A stretch of 64,000 nt of DNA, from positions 62,001-126,000 of the forward strand of contig VKHL01000028.1 in assembly GCA_015146655.1 (NCBI GenBank), written 5' to 3'. Below the pieces are notes generated by a model. That model was given only the letters and a program-made list of their open reading frames with translations, ran no database searches and had not been told where the DNA came from. This document shows, piece after piece, positions 45,539 through 55,308 of this stretch (position 1 is its first letter; each line of letters opens with the position of its first letter). The translations under genes and the position numbers were made by a program. This stretch comes from Ochromonas danica (Eukaryota > Sar > Chrysophyceae > Chromulinales > Chromulinaceae).

Positions 45539-46858
45539 CTAGCATGTCAGAGTGTGCTCATGATGCATCGTCGCAGTGTAAACACCAGGAATTCGACAAT
45601 TATGAATTGCGAGTGCTTGAACACGCGTTTGAGCTGCAAGATCTTGCGCGGTATAGGTATAATGTTCAACCGATCGATCCTCTGCTGAGATTAACCTCTG
45701 ATTTGTCTTGGGCTGATGAGCAACTCGATGCAGATGAGCTGAACGGAGCACATAATCCACGAGATTCACAGAACGATGATACTTGAGTGCATGTAGGTAT
45801 CCTGCAATAGCAACGGTGAGTCGAGGAGGTGTCCCTTTAGTTCCATGTGTTGCTTCAGTTGCATTAGACAAAGCCCAATTCAATTCTTCCCACAAATCCG
45901 CACGGCTACTGTGATTATATGTAAGATAATGAACCAAAGGGCGGAAAGGGAAGGGATAAGGAAGGAACACAGGGTCAGAGAAAACCAGCGCCCCTCCACC
46001 CATTGCCTCCCACAGCAGATCAGGTCCATGTGCAGGGCCTGGTGATGGCAGGAGGGTGACTTTGGAAAGCCGAGCAACTGTCACGGGAGGAAGAGGCTCG
46101 GATTGAGTCTCACCATATTGACGATTTTGGCCAACTTGCTGTGCCGTGACGCTATGCAAAGAAGCATGCCGAGCAATATAGTCTTTGACCCATTTGCCCA
46201 TCCGATGTTTCAGGGAAATGGCAGAGAAGATGTCGAGCGGTCGATCTTGTCCTTCTCTCATGTTGCCAATCCCTTGCTCACTGACCGCACTCGGTAACGG
46301 GTAGATAGATGGATTGCGCAAATAAGGGAAGGAGATATCTCCATCCTCATCCTCCACCACGTATCGACGATGGAAGGCCATGGAGTAGGAGGGCGGGCCA
46401 TCGTGACCACCACCATCGTCCAGGCCATGCAGCACGATGAGCTTCTGAGAAGGAACACTGTGACAATCGCTTTCCTGCCACTTCCCTGCCTCAGAGACAA
46501 AGAAAACATAGTCAGCCTCGGAGGCGGAAGCTGTTAGCGTGACTTTGCCGTGCAGCCGCAGTCCCTCAGAGACCAGCTTGTGGAGCTCTTGGGATGTATT
46601 GTTGCCTGGCTGACATACATGAACCTTGACCGCCTTGGAAAGCTGCAAGGCTGGCAGGACGCAACTCCCTGGCGTTGGGCAGGCTAAGAGAGACTTCCAC
46701 TGACTGCTGTCCTCAATGGCAGAGCCTGGCGAAGGACTAGAAAACGCCACCGGATTGGTGGAATCGGCCGCTTCAGCCCAGATTATCCCTTGTAAGACTA
46801 ATTGTGTGATCACTAGGAAGGAATAAAGAAAACGTCTGCTTATCATCTTAATCTTCAT
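45539..46858 (-). CDS. Secretory-pathway protein with a CgeB/exostosin-like glycosyltransferase motif
   Basis: 439 residues, single exon. ATG at 46858 gives a basic start and a hydrophobic segment (residues 10-28, FLYSFLVITQLVLQGIIWA), a signal peptide or type II anchor. The C-terminal half contains a motif set resembling the end of bacterial CgeB-like and exostosin-like glycosyltransferases: LLWEAMGGGALVFSDPVFLP (residues about 285-305), then DLWEELNWALSNATE, then LTVAIAGYLHALKYHRSVNLVDYVL. In those families this part binds the sugar-nucleotide. Several NxS/T sites fit a luminal domain. The middle (YSMAFHRRYVVEDEDGDISFPY, then NPSIYPLPSAV) is similar in style to such enzymes. Activity and substrate are unknown; the fold assignment is tentative. 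Confidence 0.5.
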   Translation of the reverse strand: MKIKMISRRFLYSFLVITQLVLQGIIWAEAADSTNPVAFSSPSPGSAIEDSSQWKSLLACPTPGSCVLPALQLSKAVKVHVCQPGNNTSQELHKLVSEGLRLHGKVTLTASASEADYVFFVSEAGKWQESDCHSVPSQKLIVLHGLDDGGGHDGPPSYSMAFHRRYVVEDEDGDISFPYLRNPSIYPLPSAVSEQGIGNMREGQDRPLDIFSAISLKHRMGKWVKDYIARHASLHSVTAQQVGQNRQYGETQSEPLPPVTVARLSKVTLLPSPGPAHGPDLLWEAMGGGALVFSDPVFLPYPFPFRPLVHYLTYNHSSRADLWEELNWALSNATEATHGTKGTPPRLTVAIAGYLHALKYHRSVNLVDYVLRSAHLHRVAHQPKTNQRLISAEDRSVEHYTYTAQDLAAQTRVQALAIHNCRIPGVYTATMHHEHTLTC

Positions 46859-46976
46859 ATCCAAGCCATCATATGCCGCATCTCTTGAACAGATCAGGGC
46901 TAATTAAGTATTTCCTTAAATCTATTTAGTGAATTGCGTAAGGTTGGTGCTGTGTTGGTGAGGATCACTTTCCAAG

Positions 46977-47983
46977 ATGACCTCGCCAGTTATATTAGTA
47001 ACTGGAGGATATGATCATAAGATACGCTATTGGGATGCTGCTAGCGGTGTTTGTACCCGCTCTGTCACGTTTGGCGAGTCACAAGTGAATTGCTTGCAGA
47101 TCTCTCTGGACAAGTCCCTCCTGGCCGCTGGTGGCAACCCCATGATCAACATCTATGACGTCAACTCCAACGATGACCGGCCTCTTGTGGCCTATGAAGG
47201 ACACACTGGCAATGTGATGGGACTTGGCTTCCACAAGGACCAGCGTTGGCTCTATTCTGGCTCGGAGGATGGCACGGTGCGTGTGTGGGATCCGCGATCG
47301 AATGCTACGTCACGCAAATTCGATTGCGGAGCAGCTGTTAACAGCGTGGTCTTGCACCCCAACGAGGCCGAGCTGCTGTCGGGAGACCAGGACGGAAACA
47401 TCAAAATCTGGGACCTTGTGGCAGACAAGCTGCGCGAAGAATTCAACCCTGCTCCAGACTTCCCTGTTCGCTCCATCTCAATAGTAAGCTGTTATTATGA
47501 CTCGCTTCTCTGAGCTGTTTCATTAAGCTGGTCTGTCTGAATGTATTGTTTGTTGTGTCCGACTAGTCGCTGGATGCGAGCATGCTGGCTGTTGGCTCAC
47601 ATCGTGGACGTCTTTTTATTTACAACCCCTCGAATGGCGAGAAAAAGTGGGATCTTATCAAAGACTTCGCTGCGCACGATGATCTTCTCTTGAAATGTCT
47701 TGTCTCTAACAACAACAAATATGTTGCCACCACCTCGTCAGATAAATCTATCAAACTGTGGAATACGACCACTTGGGAGGCAGAGAGAACATTATCAAAG
47801 CATCAACGATGGGTATGGGACTGTGCCTTCTCTGCAGACTCCATGTACCTCCTCTCAGCATCTTCAGACCAATCGGCTAAGTTGTGGGATTTACGAAATG
47901 GAGAGGTCGTTCGCTCCTATGTTGCGCAGAATAACAATTTAGCCTTTACCTCAGTTGCATTACATGACATTACTCTACAGTAG
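46977..47983 (+). CDS. LST8: LST8, WD-repeat subunit of TOR kinase complexes
   Basis: Two exons (46977-47483, 47567-47983; 83 bp intron GTAAGC...CTAG) encode 307 residues, close to human mLST8 (326). The N-terminus VILVTGGYDHKIRYWDAASG matches the LST8 signature ATAGYDHTVRFWQAHSG. It is followed by seven WD repeats: NMINIYDVNSND-type, RWLYSGSEDGTVRVWD, NEAELLSGDQDGNIKIWD, VATTSSDKSIKLWN and KHQRWVWDCAFSADSMYLLS. The KHxRWVWxCAFS motif is especially typical of LST8. It stabilises the TOR kinase domain in TORC1 and TORC2 in the cytosol. Its start is only 118 bp from the divergent putative glycosyltransferase gene, so they share a very short promoter. Confidence 0.94.
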
Positions 47984-48250
47984 TTGCAATATGCCATTGT
48001 ATGATAGAGAGAGGCAAAAAGGTGTAGACTCTCCATCTAAGTGTAAAGTGATGGAATAGAATGGAACTTCGGATTATTTTCCCAGCCCACAACTCCTCTT
48101 TTCTGGTTTATAACTCACACTTTGATCAGAACTTGGCAATTTCCGATTCTTTCATAACGATAGAAGGAATTTGACACGAGGCCTTCCCTTCGTCTCTCCA
48201 AATAAAGCAATTCAGAATTGGTTTGTCTGGCGCACAGCAGCGGTCGAAAC

Positions 48251-49245
48251 ATGTCTATTTCTGATGATTCTCTCGATCCTCTCCTCCAACTGGCAGAGCT
48301 GGAGGACGTGAGCGAGGAGGATTTGGCTTCCTCCATTCTGGACTTCAACAGCGATGGCATGGAAGAAGCGGAAGTCTTGCCTGTTATTAAGTGAGTCCAT
48401 GCTCTGTTGCTTTCGATTCTCTTTCACCATGTAACTGTTGTGTTTGCTGTTAAAGGAGGTCAAGAGTGTCCTCGTTTGCCACTCCAGCCGTCAGTTCTTC
48501 TGCGATCGACTTGTCTGTCCTGAACATGGTAGCAGCATTTTCACCAGATATTTCATTGTCAGACTACGGCAGGAAAGAGCTTGATCTCCGCCGGAGGAAG
48601 CTTCGTATTCGCAGGAAACAAAGGAATCCATTTCCCTTCATAGTGGCCAATGATATTCGACGTCTACTGCCTTGCATGATCGTCAATGCAACAAATAGTT
48701 GTGATGCTCGCCTCATTACCTCCTTTTTTGAAACGTACTGTGTGCCAAGTTGTCAGATGCATCGCAATCTAAAGGACCCTCGGAATACGCCGACATTGGA
48801 GAAATTGCGGAACAGCCCTTGGCCTCTGAAAGGTCTCTCTCGCATCACTGAAGCCATGCGATTCCTTTGTGGATGTCCTGATCTAGTGTTTAAACTCGAA
48901 GCCTCTTGTATTCAGCACACACCACGTGGGCCTGGAAGCAAGATAATAATGAAGACGGTGCTGACAAACACAATGATTGACGAGACCTTCGTGGAGTTCG
49001 TGGATGAGAATGGCCTTCATAGAGCTACTACCTTGCAAGGTTATGACTTCTTAGTCTGTTCTGGTAAAGCAGATCCTAGAAACTATATTGGGAAACAGGT
49101 AGAAATAGCAAAGGGCTTTGTTGAACGAACATGTGAAGCTGTGTTGATACTTTATCTCGATAACCGCCGTCGAATCTATTGTATTGAGCTTATTGGAAAA
49201 GTTGAGAGAACCCCCAAATATGGATATCCAATTTCAATACCATGA
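48251..49245 (+). CDS. Tandem paralogue A, unknown function, NTF2-like C-terminal region
   Basis: Exons 48251-48390 and 48456-49245 (65 bp intron GTGAGT...AAAG) encode 309 residues. The first exon gives an acidic N-terminus (LLQLAELEDVSEEDLASSIL). Then follow MVAAFSP near residue 80, a basic RRRKLRIRRKQR patch near 100, and a conserved core: FFETYCVPSCQMHRNLKDP, SPWPLKGLSRITEAMRFLCG, KLEASCIQHTPRGPGSKIIM, DETFVEFVDENGL, AVLILYLDNRRRIYCIEL. The helix-then-sheet order and the final strands resemble a SnoaL/NTF2-like fold. A basic segment before such a domain is common in some stramenopile transcription-factor-like proteins, but I cannot name the family. It lies directly next to a second copy with the same intron position, so it arose by tandem duplication. 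Function unknown. Confidence 0.72.
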
Positions 49246-49446
49246 AAAGATTAAATTGAACGAAATGTTTTGTTGAGGCTATCACAGAATCATAGCCATT
49301 TCGGACTATTGTATGTCCTTTCGATGTTCATGTAGATGGCACTTTGTATTCCTTAGCTAATGATTGTTGTGTAATATTTTCTACTTTATAGAATCAACTT
49401 TATAGCCCAGTTTACACTGTACCAGAGCAAATACGTTGCATCAACC

Positions 49447-49457
49447 GTTAACTTAAG
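49447..49457 (+). promoter_or_regulatory. GTTAACTTAAG motif before paralogue B
   Basis: GTTAACTTAAG ends directly against an ATG at 49458 that is in frame with paralogue B. Because the homologous start is probably the ATG at 49530, this places the motif about 75 bp upstream of the coding region, a position fitting a core-promoter or transcription-start element. Confidence 0.4.
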
Positions 49458-49529
49458 ATGGTCAATTCCAACACCACATTCCAAACATTCTCTACTATCA
49501 AAAGCCATCCCATTCCATTCTCTGTGGCC

Positions 49530-50548
49530 ATGTCCCAAGCAGACAGTTTTCTCCTCGCCCTTCTTGATGAGAACTTGGAGGCTCTTTCACCTCATTCAAG
49601 CTCTGAAGAGGACCAGTCTCTCAAGCCGCATGACGCACCGTCACCTTTGCTTCTTCGCATACAAGAGTAAGCTGGCCATGCTGACTTCGAAGAGTGACTG
49701 TTACTTTCACTGACATTTCGATCATGTGGCAATGGTGAAGCAGGAAAAGGAGAAGGTGTGACGGCAGCACTTCCTCAAGCCCTGTTGTCTCTTCCCTTCA
49801 AGCCGACGGGAGGGAGTTGACCATGGTGGCGGCTTTCTCCCCTGAGATATGCTTGGATGACTTTGGCCAGGAGGTGGATCTTTCAACCCGACCAAAGGCT
49901 CGTATTCGCAGAAAGGTCCGAAGTGTCTTTCCGCGTATTGTCAGCAATGATCTTCGCCGCCTGCTGCCCGCCATGATGATCAATGTGATGAACAGCGCAG
50001 ATGGCCACATGATTGATGCTTTCTTCAAGACCTATTGCGTGCCAAGTTGTCAGATGTTTCGCAATCTTAAGGATCCCTTGATGACCGCAACGCTGCAGAA
50101 CCTGAGGAATAGGCCGTGGCCTTTGAAAGGTCGCGATCGCATTGCTACTGCCATGCGGTTCATCTGCGGCTTGCCTGATATCATTGTCAAGCTGGAGGCT
50201 TCTTGCATTCAGCACACACCTCGCGGGCCTGGAAGCAAAGTTATCATCAAGATGACGATCAAGAATTCTATGTTTGATGAGACCTTTGTGGAGTTTGTGG
50301 ACAAGAGTGGGCTTCGAAGGGCTTCAACAAAGCAAGGCTTTGAATTTTTGGTTCGTTCCAAGGGAGCAGATCCATCAGGCTATACGCAAGAGTATTTGCT
50401 AGCTCCTGGTTATGTGGAGCGAACCTGGCAAGATGTCATGATATTGCATCTGGACAATCTCCGACAAGTTTATTGCATTGAGGTCGTCGGTCAGCTTGAG
50501 CGAACCCCAAAACTCGGAATGACACCGCAATCGTTTGATTATAATTAA
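49530..50548 (+). CDS. Tandem paralogue B, unknown function, NTF2-like C-terminal region
   Basis: Exons 49530-49666 and 49744-50548 (77 bp intron GTAAGC...GCAG) encode 313 residues. The intron sits at the same place and phase as in paralogue A. More than half of aligned residues in the core agree by eye: MVAAFSPEICLDDFG, KARIRRKVRSVFPRI, FFKTYCVPSCQMFRNLKDP, RPWPLKGRDRIATAMRFICG, LEASCIQHTPRGPGSKVII, DETFVEFVDKSGL. Conservation is concentrated in this core, while the N-terminal 70 residues diverge. ATG at 49530 aligns with paralogue A's start; an in-frame ATG at 49458 would add 24 residues. As with A, a basic patch precedes an NTF2-like region, so nucleic-acid binding is possible but unproven. 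Confidence 0.72.
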
Positions 50549-51128
50549 TATCTTGTGGAGAGATCCGTTGACTAGACTATAGTCTGTGTGTGATATGTGA
50601 AAAGCTGTTTCTTTATTACCAGTCAGTGCTTCAAGCGTCAATATGCACTATGTACAGCGCTTTCGAATTCTTGTCCCATTATTGTGACTGATTTGTTTGT
50701 TTTGGATTCAATTAGATTATCTAGCCACTTGGTGTAAACACAATTTAGTGATTTTCGACTTGTAGATGAGAATATTTGCCAAAACTCAATTTCCACGAAT
50801 TACTTGTAATCTTATTAGACGTCAGTCATGCTATCCTGCCAATAACATCATGCTCTTCTCTCTTCTGCTGTTACCGCTTATCATCTTCGTCAACTGGGGG
50901 AGTTCCATGGAATCGTATTGTGAGAGAGAGGGACAATTCGGTGGAATTCGGTGGAATTCAGGCAAAACCTGCGCAAACTCGGGATTTGGATTTTGTCCTT
51001 CGGCGGGTGATAACTGATATACAGTAACTGATGTAAATTATTGTGTCATCGTCGTGCTCTTTACCTGTGAAGAAGTCCACGCTTTAAGTACTAATTGAAC
51101 TCTAACAGGGCAAAGAAGAAGAAGCAGG
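50549..51128. other. Intergenic region between paralogue B and the TIR-ARM gene
   Basis: 580 bp holding the 3' UTR of paralogue B and the promoter of the TIR-ARM gene. A direct repeat GGTGGAATTCGGTGGAATTC occurs at 50940-50959. Overlapping 83-codon frames at 50766-51027 have one hydrophobic stretch but no start context or family, so they are not called genes. Confidence 0.4.
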
Positions 51129-54100
51129 ATGGGTGGTGCTGTAGGATCTGTGACGATGCATCAAGTGAACCAGCTGCCAAGCCTTATCGACCGCAACCTC
51201 TTCACCTTGCTCACAAAGAAAGCCTTTGCCAAAGAAGCCTACGACCAGTTCGCTGACCATGAAGGTATGATCACCATTGATCGTCTGAAAGAGATCATTG
51301 TCAAGCGAGACGTGGCCTTTTCCTTCGAATGGGGAATCGACTCTCAGGGCCGCAGCTCCGTGCGCCGTGTTCAACGACTCACTGACTTCCTCAACTCCAA
51401 GGGACTCTTTATATCTTCTGATGATGATCAAAATAACTTTATAGCGCAAGGTTCCTTTGGTGCGAACAAAATCACCACTCGTGATCGTATTCGCGAGAAG
51501 ATGGCCAGTGTGCAATGCCTGCTTCTGCTGCTCACTCAGCGCTATTATGAGAAGCTAGTCTCTCTTCCCGAACACGATAATGCCCTAAAGATGGAGCTTG
51601 ATGAGTTTCTGTCCAAGCATGGAGCTCGTCGTATCCTGCCCTGTCTGCTGGAAAGTGACGCGCAAATCAATCGCGAACGACCCGAGCCCATTTACACCCT
51701 CTTCCACCATCGACTTTGTCTAGACCTGTCCAACTTCGAGAAAGACTCTAGTCAACTGGATCAGCTCTATGATTATATTGTGAAGAGCATTCAGCCTCTG
51801 CGCCTTGGAGGAGATTATGGGAAGCAGAAGTTGGAGCAGGAGGGCACATCCCGGGCCTTTCGATATCAACAGTGGCTCGTTGAACATTTGCCTGCAGCTA
51901 CACTCACGCCTCAAGAAGCTCAGCACTATGCAAACATATTAGTGGATGAACGGTTCGACTCGATCTTGCGACTGATGCAAGTGATCGGACGAGACGATTC
52001 GTACCTCCTGCGCCTCGGCTTCACAGAGTCTCACGCTCGTTTGCTTCAAGTAGCTGTCAAGAAGGAGACTTTGGACAACTTCGACGGTATCAAAGCAGCA
52101 ACGATCGAAAAGGTTGTTTATCAACGAGAAGGGCAGCAACATGTTCAACAGCAAGAAGAGAGGAAAGCCATTGACGCCACATTGGATGCTTCTATTCGCA
52201 AAGAAGAAACGTTTTCGATGGCGGCAGAGGACGACCTGGCATATACTCATATCCAATCCTCCTATCTTCAATCCATGAAACAGTCTCACTTTGAAGACAA
52301 AAGACTGAAGCTGCAAGCCGAGCTCTCACAAGAACGAGAGAAGGTTTTGAATCAAATCCACCTCTTTGAATCAGCTCTTCAAGTGCGGAAAGATCACGAG
52401 GAACAGCAACAATGGCACCAAGATATTCTTCGTTTCTTGGAGGCAGAGTCCATGGATGATCTGGCAGATGCGTTCCGAATACTTTATCATCAACTGCAAG
52501 AGAACGGCGAGATGACAGCAGAGGAAGAAAACAGCGACTGGAAAATTGAGGTTAATGAGGTCACCGGTGCGTTGATTACTTCTTCGAAGAAGCATCGTGT
52601 CCAAGGCAGTAGCTCAAAGAGTGGCAAGATGGCGGGAGCAGGGCTTTCTTCTGGAAAGAGTTTTTCTCGGAGCAGTGTGGCGTCCATGAGTTCCCTTCTT
52701 TCTTCATCTTCCTCTCGCCCCATGACGCGTTATGGAAGTAATGGTCCATCTTTAGCTCTGACGAGTAAAACTCCTCCTTTGTCTCGGAATCCGCAAGAGT
52801 TGGTTGACATTCTTCAGCAGGCAGCGTGTGTGTTGAAACGAATTGAGCAACTCTGCGCTCAACAAGGGATTGCCATGGTTCAAAAGGCTGCAGAGCAAGG
52901 AGTTGCGCGACTCGTAGCTCTTTTCTTGGCGGAGACTTATATTTACCACAGCCACTTCTTGGATATCACCTTACCGCGACAGACGTTGTCCACTTTGTCC
53001 ACTCTGTGTCAGCCTGCGGTTGACGAGGACACGTTGCAAGAGCAACTCATTTTTCAATATCACCAGCTGGGTACACTCCCATTGGTAATGGCAGTGTTGA
53101 AGTATCATATTGACGATCGCCATGTGGTTAGTGAGGCTCTCCGATGTTTAGACAGTCTTCTGCTTGCTCGTGAGCCAGAGCAAGCAGTCACATACACACA
53201 GTCTTATTTGAAAGATCCCGGCGGAATTATTCTCTTGTTGGTCAGCATCGAGAAGTTCGAGATGGAGAACCTTGCTATTGTAATTTATTCCACTGCCATC
53301 TTGTGCAAGCTAATGCGTGCTACATATCTCAACCCCGCCGGCGAGGAAGTGTTGCGTCGTTCTCGCTATTCATATATCCTCAGAGGTATGAATGAAGTAT
53401 TGAATAAGATTGCACCAACAGGCGGGTGTAACTTGCCACCGTACGAGCTCATGGCCATCTTTCGCGCTATAGAGGATTTGTATTTCAATCCCAATCTCTC
53501 CTTCCTTCCATTGCCTTTGTACCATGCAGGATCAGTTGAGGGGCTTGATCGAAGCGAATTAAGACAAAGCATGATGATTCAAGTCGATGAACATGTTCTT
53601 ATACCACTTTTAATGCAACAAATTATGATTCATGCTGAGAACCCTCCAGTCGCTATTCCTGTCCTCCGCACGCTCGGTAACCTCTTTTACCTGCGGCATG
53701 ATCATAAAAAGCGTGCTTGGTCCCTACACTTTCCTCGTGAAATGATGCGCATTCTCAAAAATTGCCAGCGAGCGATCAAGTCGGGGCAAAGCTCTCCTGA
53801 AGAGCGAATGAGTTCTCTTCGGCTTTGTGCTGAAGCCCTTCTCACGCTTGCCAATTCCATCGACCTTCGGCCATTTGATGACTTCGCCAAGATCAACAAT
53901 GGTGGAGGGAATGGAAAGGACCTCACTGGCAGCAACCAGAGTAGTAGTAAAACCATTTCTTTGCCAAGTTCTCCTTCGAACCGTCGCGCGGTGCTAACTG
54001 CCTCGCAGTCTGGATCGAAGCTGATTACCAATGCAGGTGGAGGCGAATGGGAAAAGCATATTCAACACTATCTTTCTGAAGGTCTAGCAGAGGTAGTATG

Positions 54101-55028
54101 TGACATATTTGATGCGTTTCAATCGTGTGAGCGCTTTCTTTTCGGTCTTCTTGTGCTTATTCTGAAGATGATTCAGCAAGGAAACACTCTCGCGACTCAG
54201 CGGCTAGTTGCAGTGGGCCTTTGCGACAAAATGACGATGCTTTTAGAAGTCTACTCTACTTCTCAGATGAGTAGATCTCTCTATGAAATCACTCTCTTGA
54301 TTCTTATTTCGTTAGCTCTGAGCGATGACGTTATTATCAACGCGACGAGAAGGCTAGTGGATAGAGTTTCTTGTGAGCGATGGTTAGTGCGGCATATGCG
54401 AGCCCACTGTTTGGCCAGTCAGACGGGAGGGCATTGGAGTCACTTCTATTCACAAAGTATCGTTGCTTGTGGACAGCATGGAATAGCGCAGTGTACGACT
54501 TGTATCTTCTCGGCAGTTTTGGCTTGTCTTTGGTGTGAGCATCCAGAGAGAGGCGCTAGCATGCAGAAGAAATTCCTCGCGGCTGGCTTACCAAACAACC
54601 TCCACCGCGTGCCCATTGACAATACCCAAGCAGTGATTAGCAACTTGACTGCAGCTCTTGCAAGCTCGACGTGCAGTGGTCGAAGTGGCAGTGGAGGCAT
54701 CTCTCGAGCAACGAGCAACAGTCACTTGGCTCTCAACCCTGTGCAGGAAGACGACGAAGAAGTGGATGGAGGGGAAGAGAGAGCTGCCAAGAAACCTATA
54801 GTAGATGGTTCTGAAGGTCCCCAATCAACTTACCTCTTGTCTGTTTTCCCACTCAATCCTCAGACGAAGGCGTTGGTAGAAGATCGCAGCGTGGAGTACG
54901 TGGGTAACCTTACCACCACCTTCTTTGACAGAACTATCATCAAGCTCTTTGCTCTTTTCCATGTTCCCTATGGCCCTCGAACTGAGAGCGAGAGATCATT
55001 TGTCGCTCAGCTGCATGGCACAGCATGA
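51129..55028 (+). CDS. TIR-like domain protein with armadillo repeats
   Basis: 1299 residues, intronless. Residues about 61-215 match a protist-type TIR domain: VAFSFEWGIDSQGRSSVRRV, DFLNSKGLFIS, a helix RIREKMASVQCLLLLLTQRYYEKL, then ALKMELDEFLSKHGARRILPCLLE. Glutamate 156 in the MELDEF helix is where NAD-cleaving TIR enzymes carry their catalytic glutamate. Upstream, residues 35-60 resemble a degenerate EF-hand. A glutamine/glutamate-rich coiled coil spans about 310-480 and a serine-rich linker about 490-560. Armadillo-type helical repeats occupy about 570-1150 (LVMAVLKYHIDDRHVVSEALRCLDSLLL, AIPVLRTLGNLFYL). This is the reverse of SARM1, which has armadillo repeats first and TIR last. Role unknown; NADase, scaffold or immune signalling are possibilities. 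The N-terminal MGGAVGS could be a weak myristoylation signal. Confidence 0.7.
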   Translation: MGGAVGSVTMHQVNQLPSLIDRNLFTLLTKKAFAKEAYDQFADHEGMITIDRLKEIIVKRDVAFSFEWGIDSQGRSSVRRVQRLTDFLNSKGLFISSDDDQNNFIAQGSFGANKITTRDRIREKMASVQCLLLLLTQRYYEKLVSLPEHDNALKMELDEFLSKHGARRILPCLLESDAQINRERPEPIYTLFHHRLCLDLSNFEKDSSQLDQLYDYIVKSIQPLRLGGDYGKQKLEQEGTSRAFRYQQWLVEHLPAATLTPQEAQHYANILVDERFDSILRLMQVIGRDDSYLLRLGFTESHARLLQVAVKKETLDNFDGIKAATIEKVVYQREGQQHVQQQEERKAIDATLDASIRKEETFSMAAEDDLAYTHIQSSYLQSMKQSHFEDKRLKLQAELSQEREKVLNQIHLFESALQVRKDHEEQQQWHQDILRFLEAESMDDLADAFRILYHQLQENGEMTAEEENSDWKIEVNEVTGALITSSKKHRVQGSSSKSGKMAGAGLSSGKSFSRSSVASMSSLLSSSSSRPMTRYGSNGPSLALTSKTPPLSRNPQELVDILQQAACVLKRIEQLCAQQGIAMVQKAAEQGVARLVALFLAETYIYHSHFLDITLPRQTLSTLSTLCQPAVDEDTLQEQLIFQYHQLGTLPLVMAVLKYHIDDRHVVSEALRCLDSLLLAREPEQAVTYTQSYLKDPGGIILLLVSIEKFEMENLAIVIYSTAILCKLMRATYLNPAGEEVLRRSRYSYILRGMNEVLNKIAPTGGCNLPPYELMAIFRAIEDLYFNPNLSFLPLPLYHAGSVEGLDRSELRQSMMIQVDEHVLIPLLMQQIMIHAENPPVAIPVLRTLGNLFYLRHDHKKRAWSLHFPREMMRILKNCQRAIKSGQSSPEERMSSLRLCAEALLTLANSIDLRPFDDFAKINNGGGNGKDLTGSNQSSSKTISLPSSPSNRRAVLTASQSGSKLITNAGGGEWEKHIQHYLSEGLAEVVCDIFDAFQSCERFLFGLLVLILKMIQQGNTLATQRLVAVGLCDKMTMLLEVYSTSQMSRSLYEITLLILISLALSDDVIINATRRLVDRVSCERWLVRHMRAHCLASQTGGHWSHFYSQSIVACGQHGIAQCTTCIFSAVLACLWCEHPERGASMQKKFLAAGLPNNLHRVPIDNTQAVISNLTAALASSTCSGRSGSGGISRATSNSHLALNPVQEDDEEVDGGEERAAKKPIVDGSEGPQSTYLLSVFPLNPQTKALVEDRSVEYVGNLTTTFFDRTIIKLFALFHVPYGPRTESERSFVAQLHGTA

Positions 55029-55308
55029 GATGGAGACGTCGTCCTTCACTGTGAATAGTTTGGTTTGTACTTGTGTTATCTTGTTTAGCTAGTATGTGTT
55101 GACGATATTGTATCGCTCTGGAGAAGTGTTGCGTTTAATCAATCAAATACTTTATCCACAGCAAGTAATTAGTATGTCTTGTCCGGGATGGGATGTAGCC
55201 ATTATAAAACATTACTATCCAACGATGTTAGCGTAAAACATTATAAATTTATGAAATACATTATTTCGCCAATGCCAGAAATTGGAAGTTTCAGATTGAC
55301 GACAACTG

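Noticed and set aside
50766-51027. Two 83-codon frames with a hydrophobic stretch upstream of the TIR-ARM gene
   Set aside because: The two frames overlap, contain the GGTGGAATTC direct repeat, and match nothing known.
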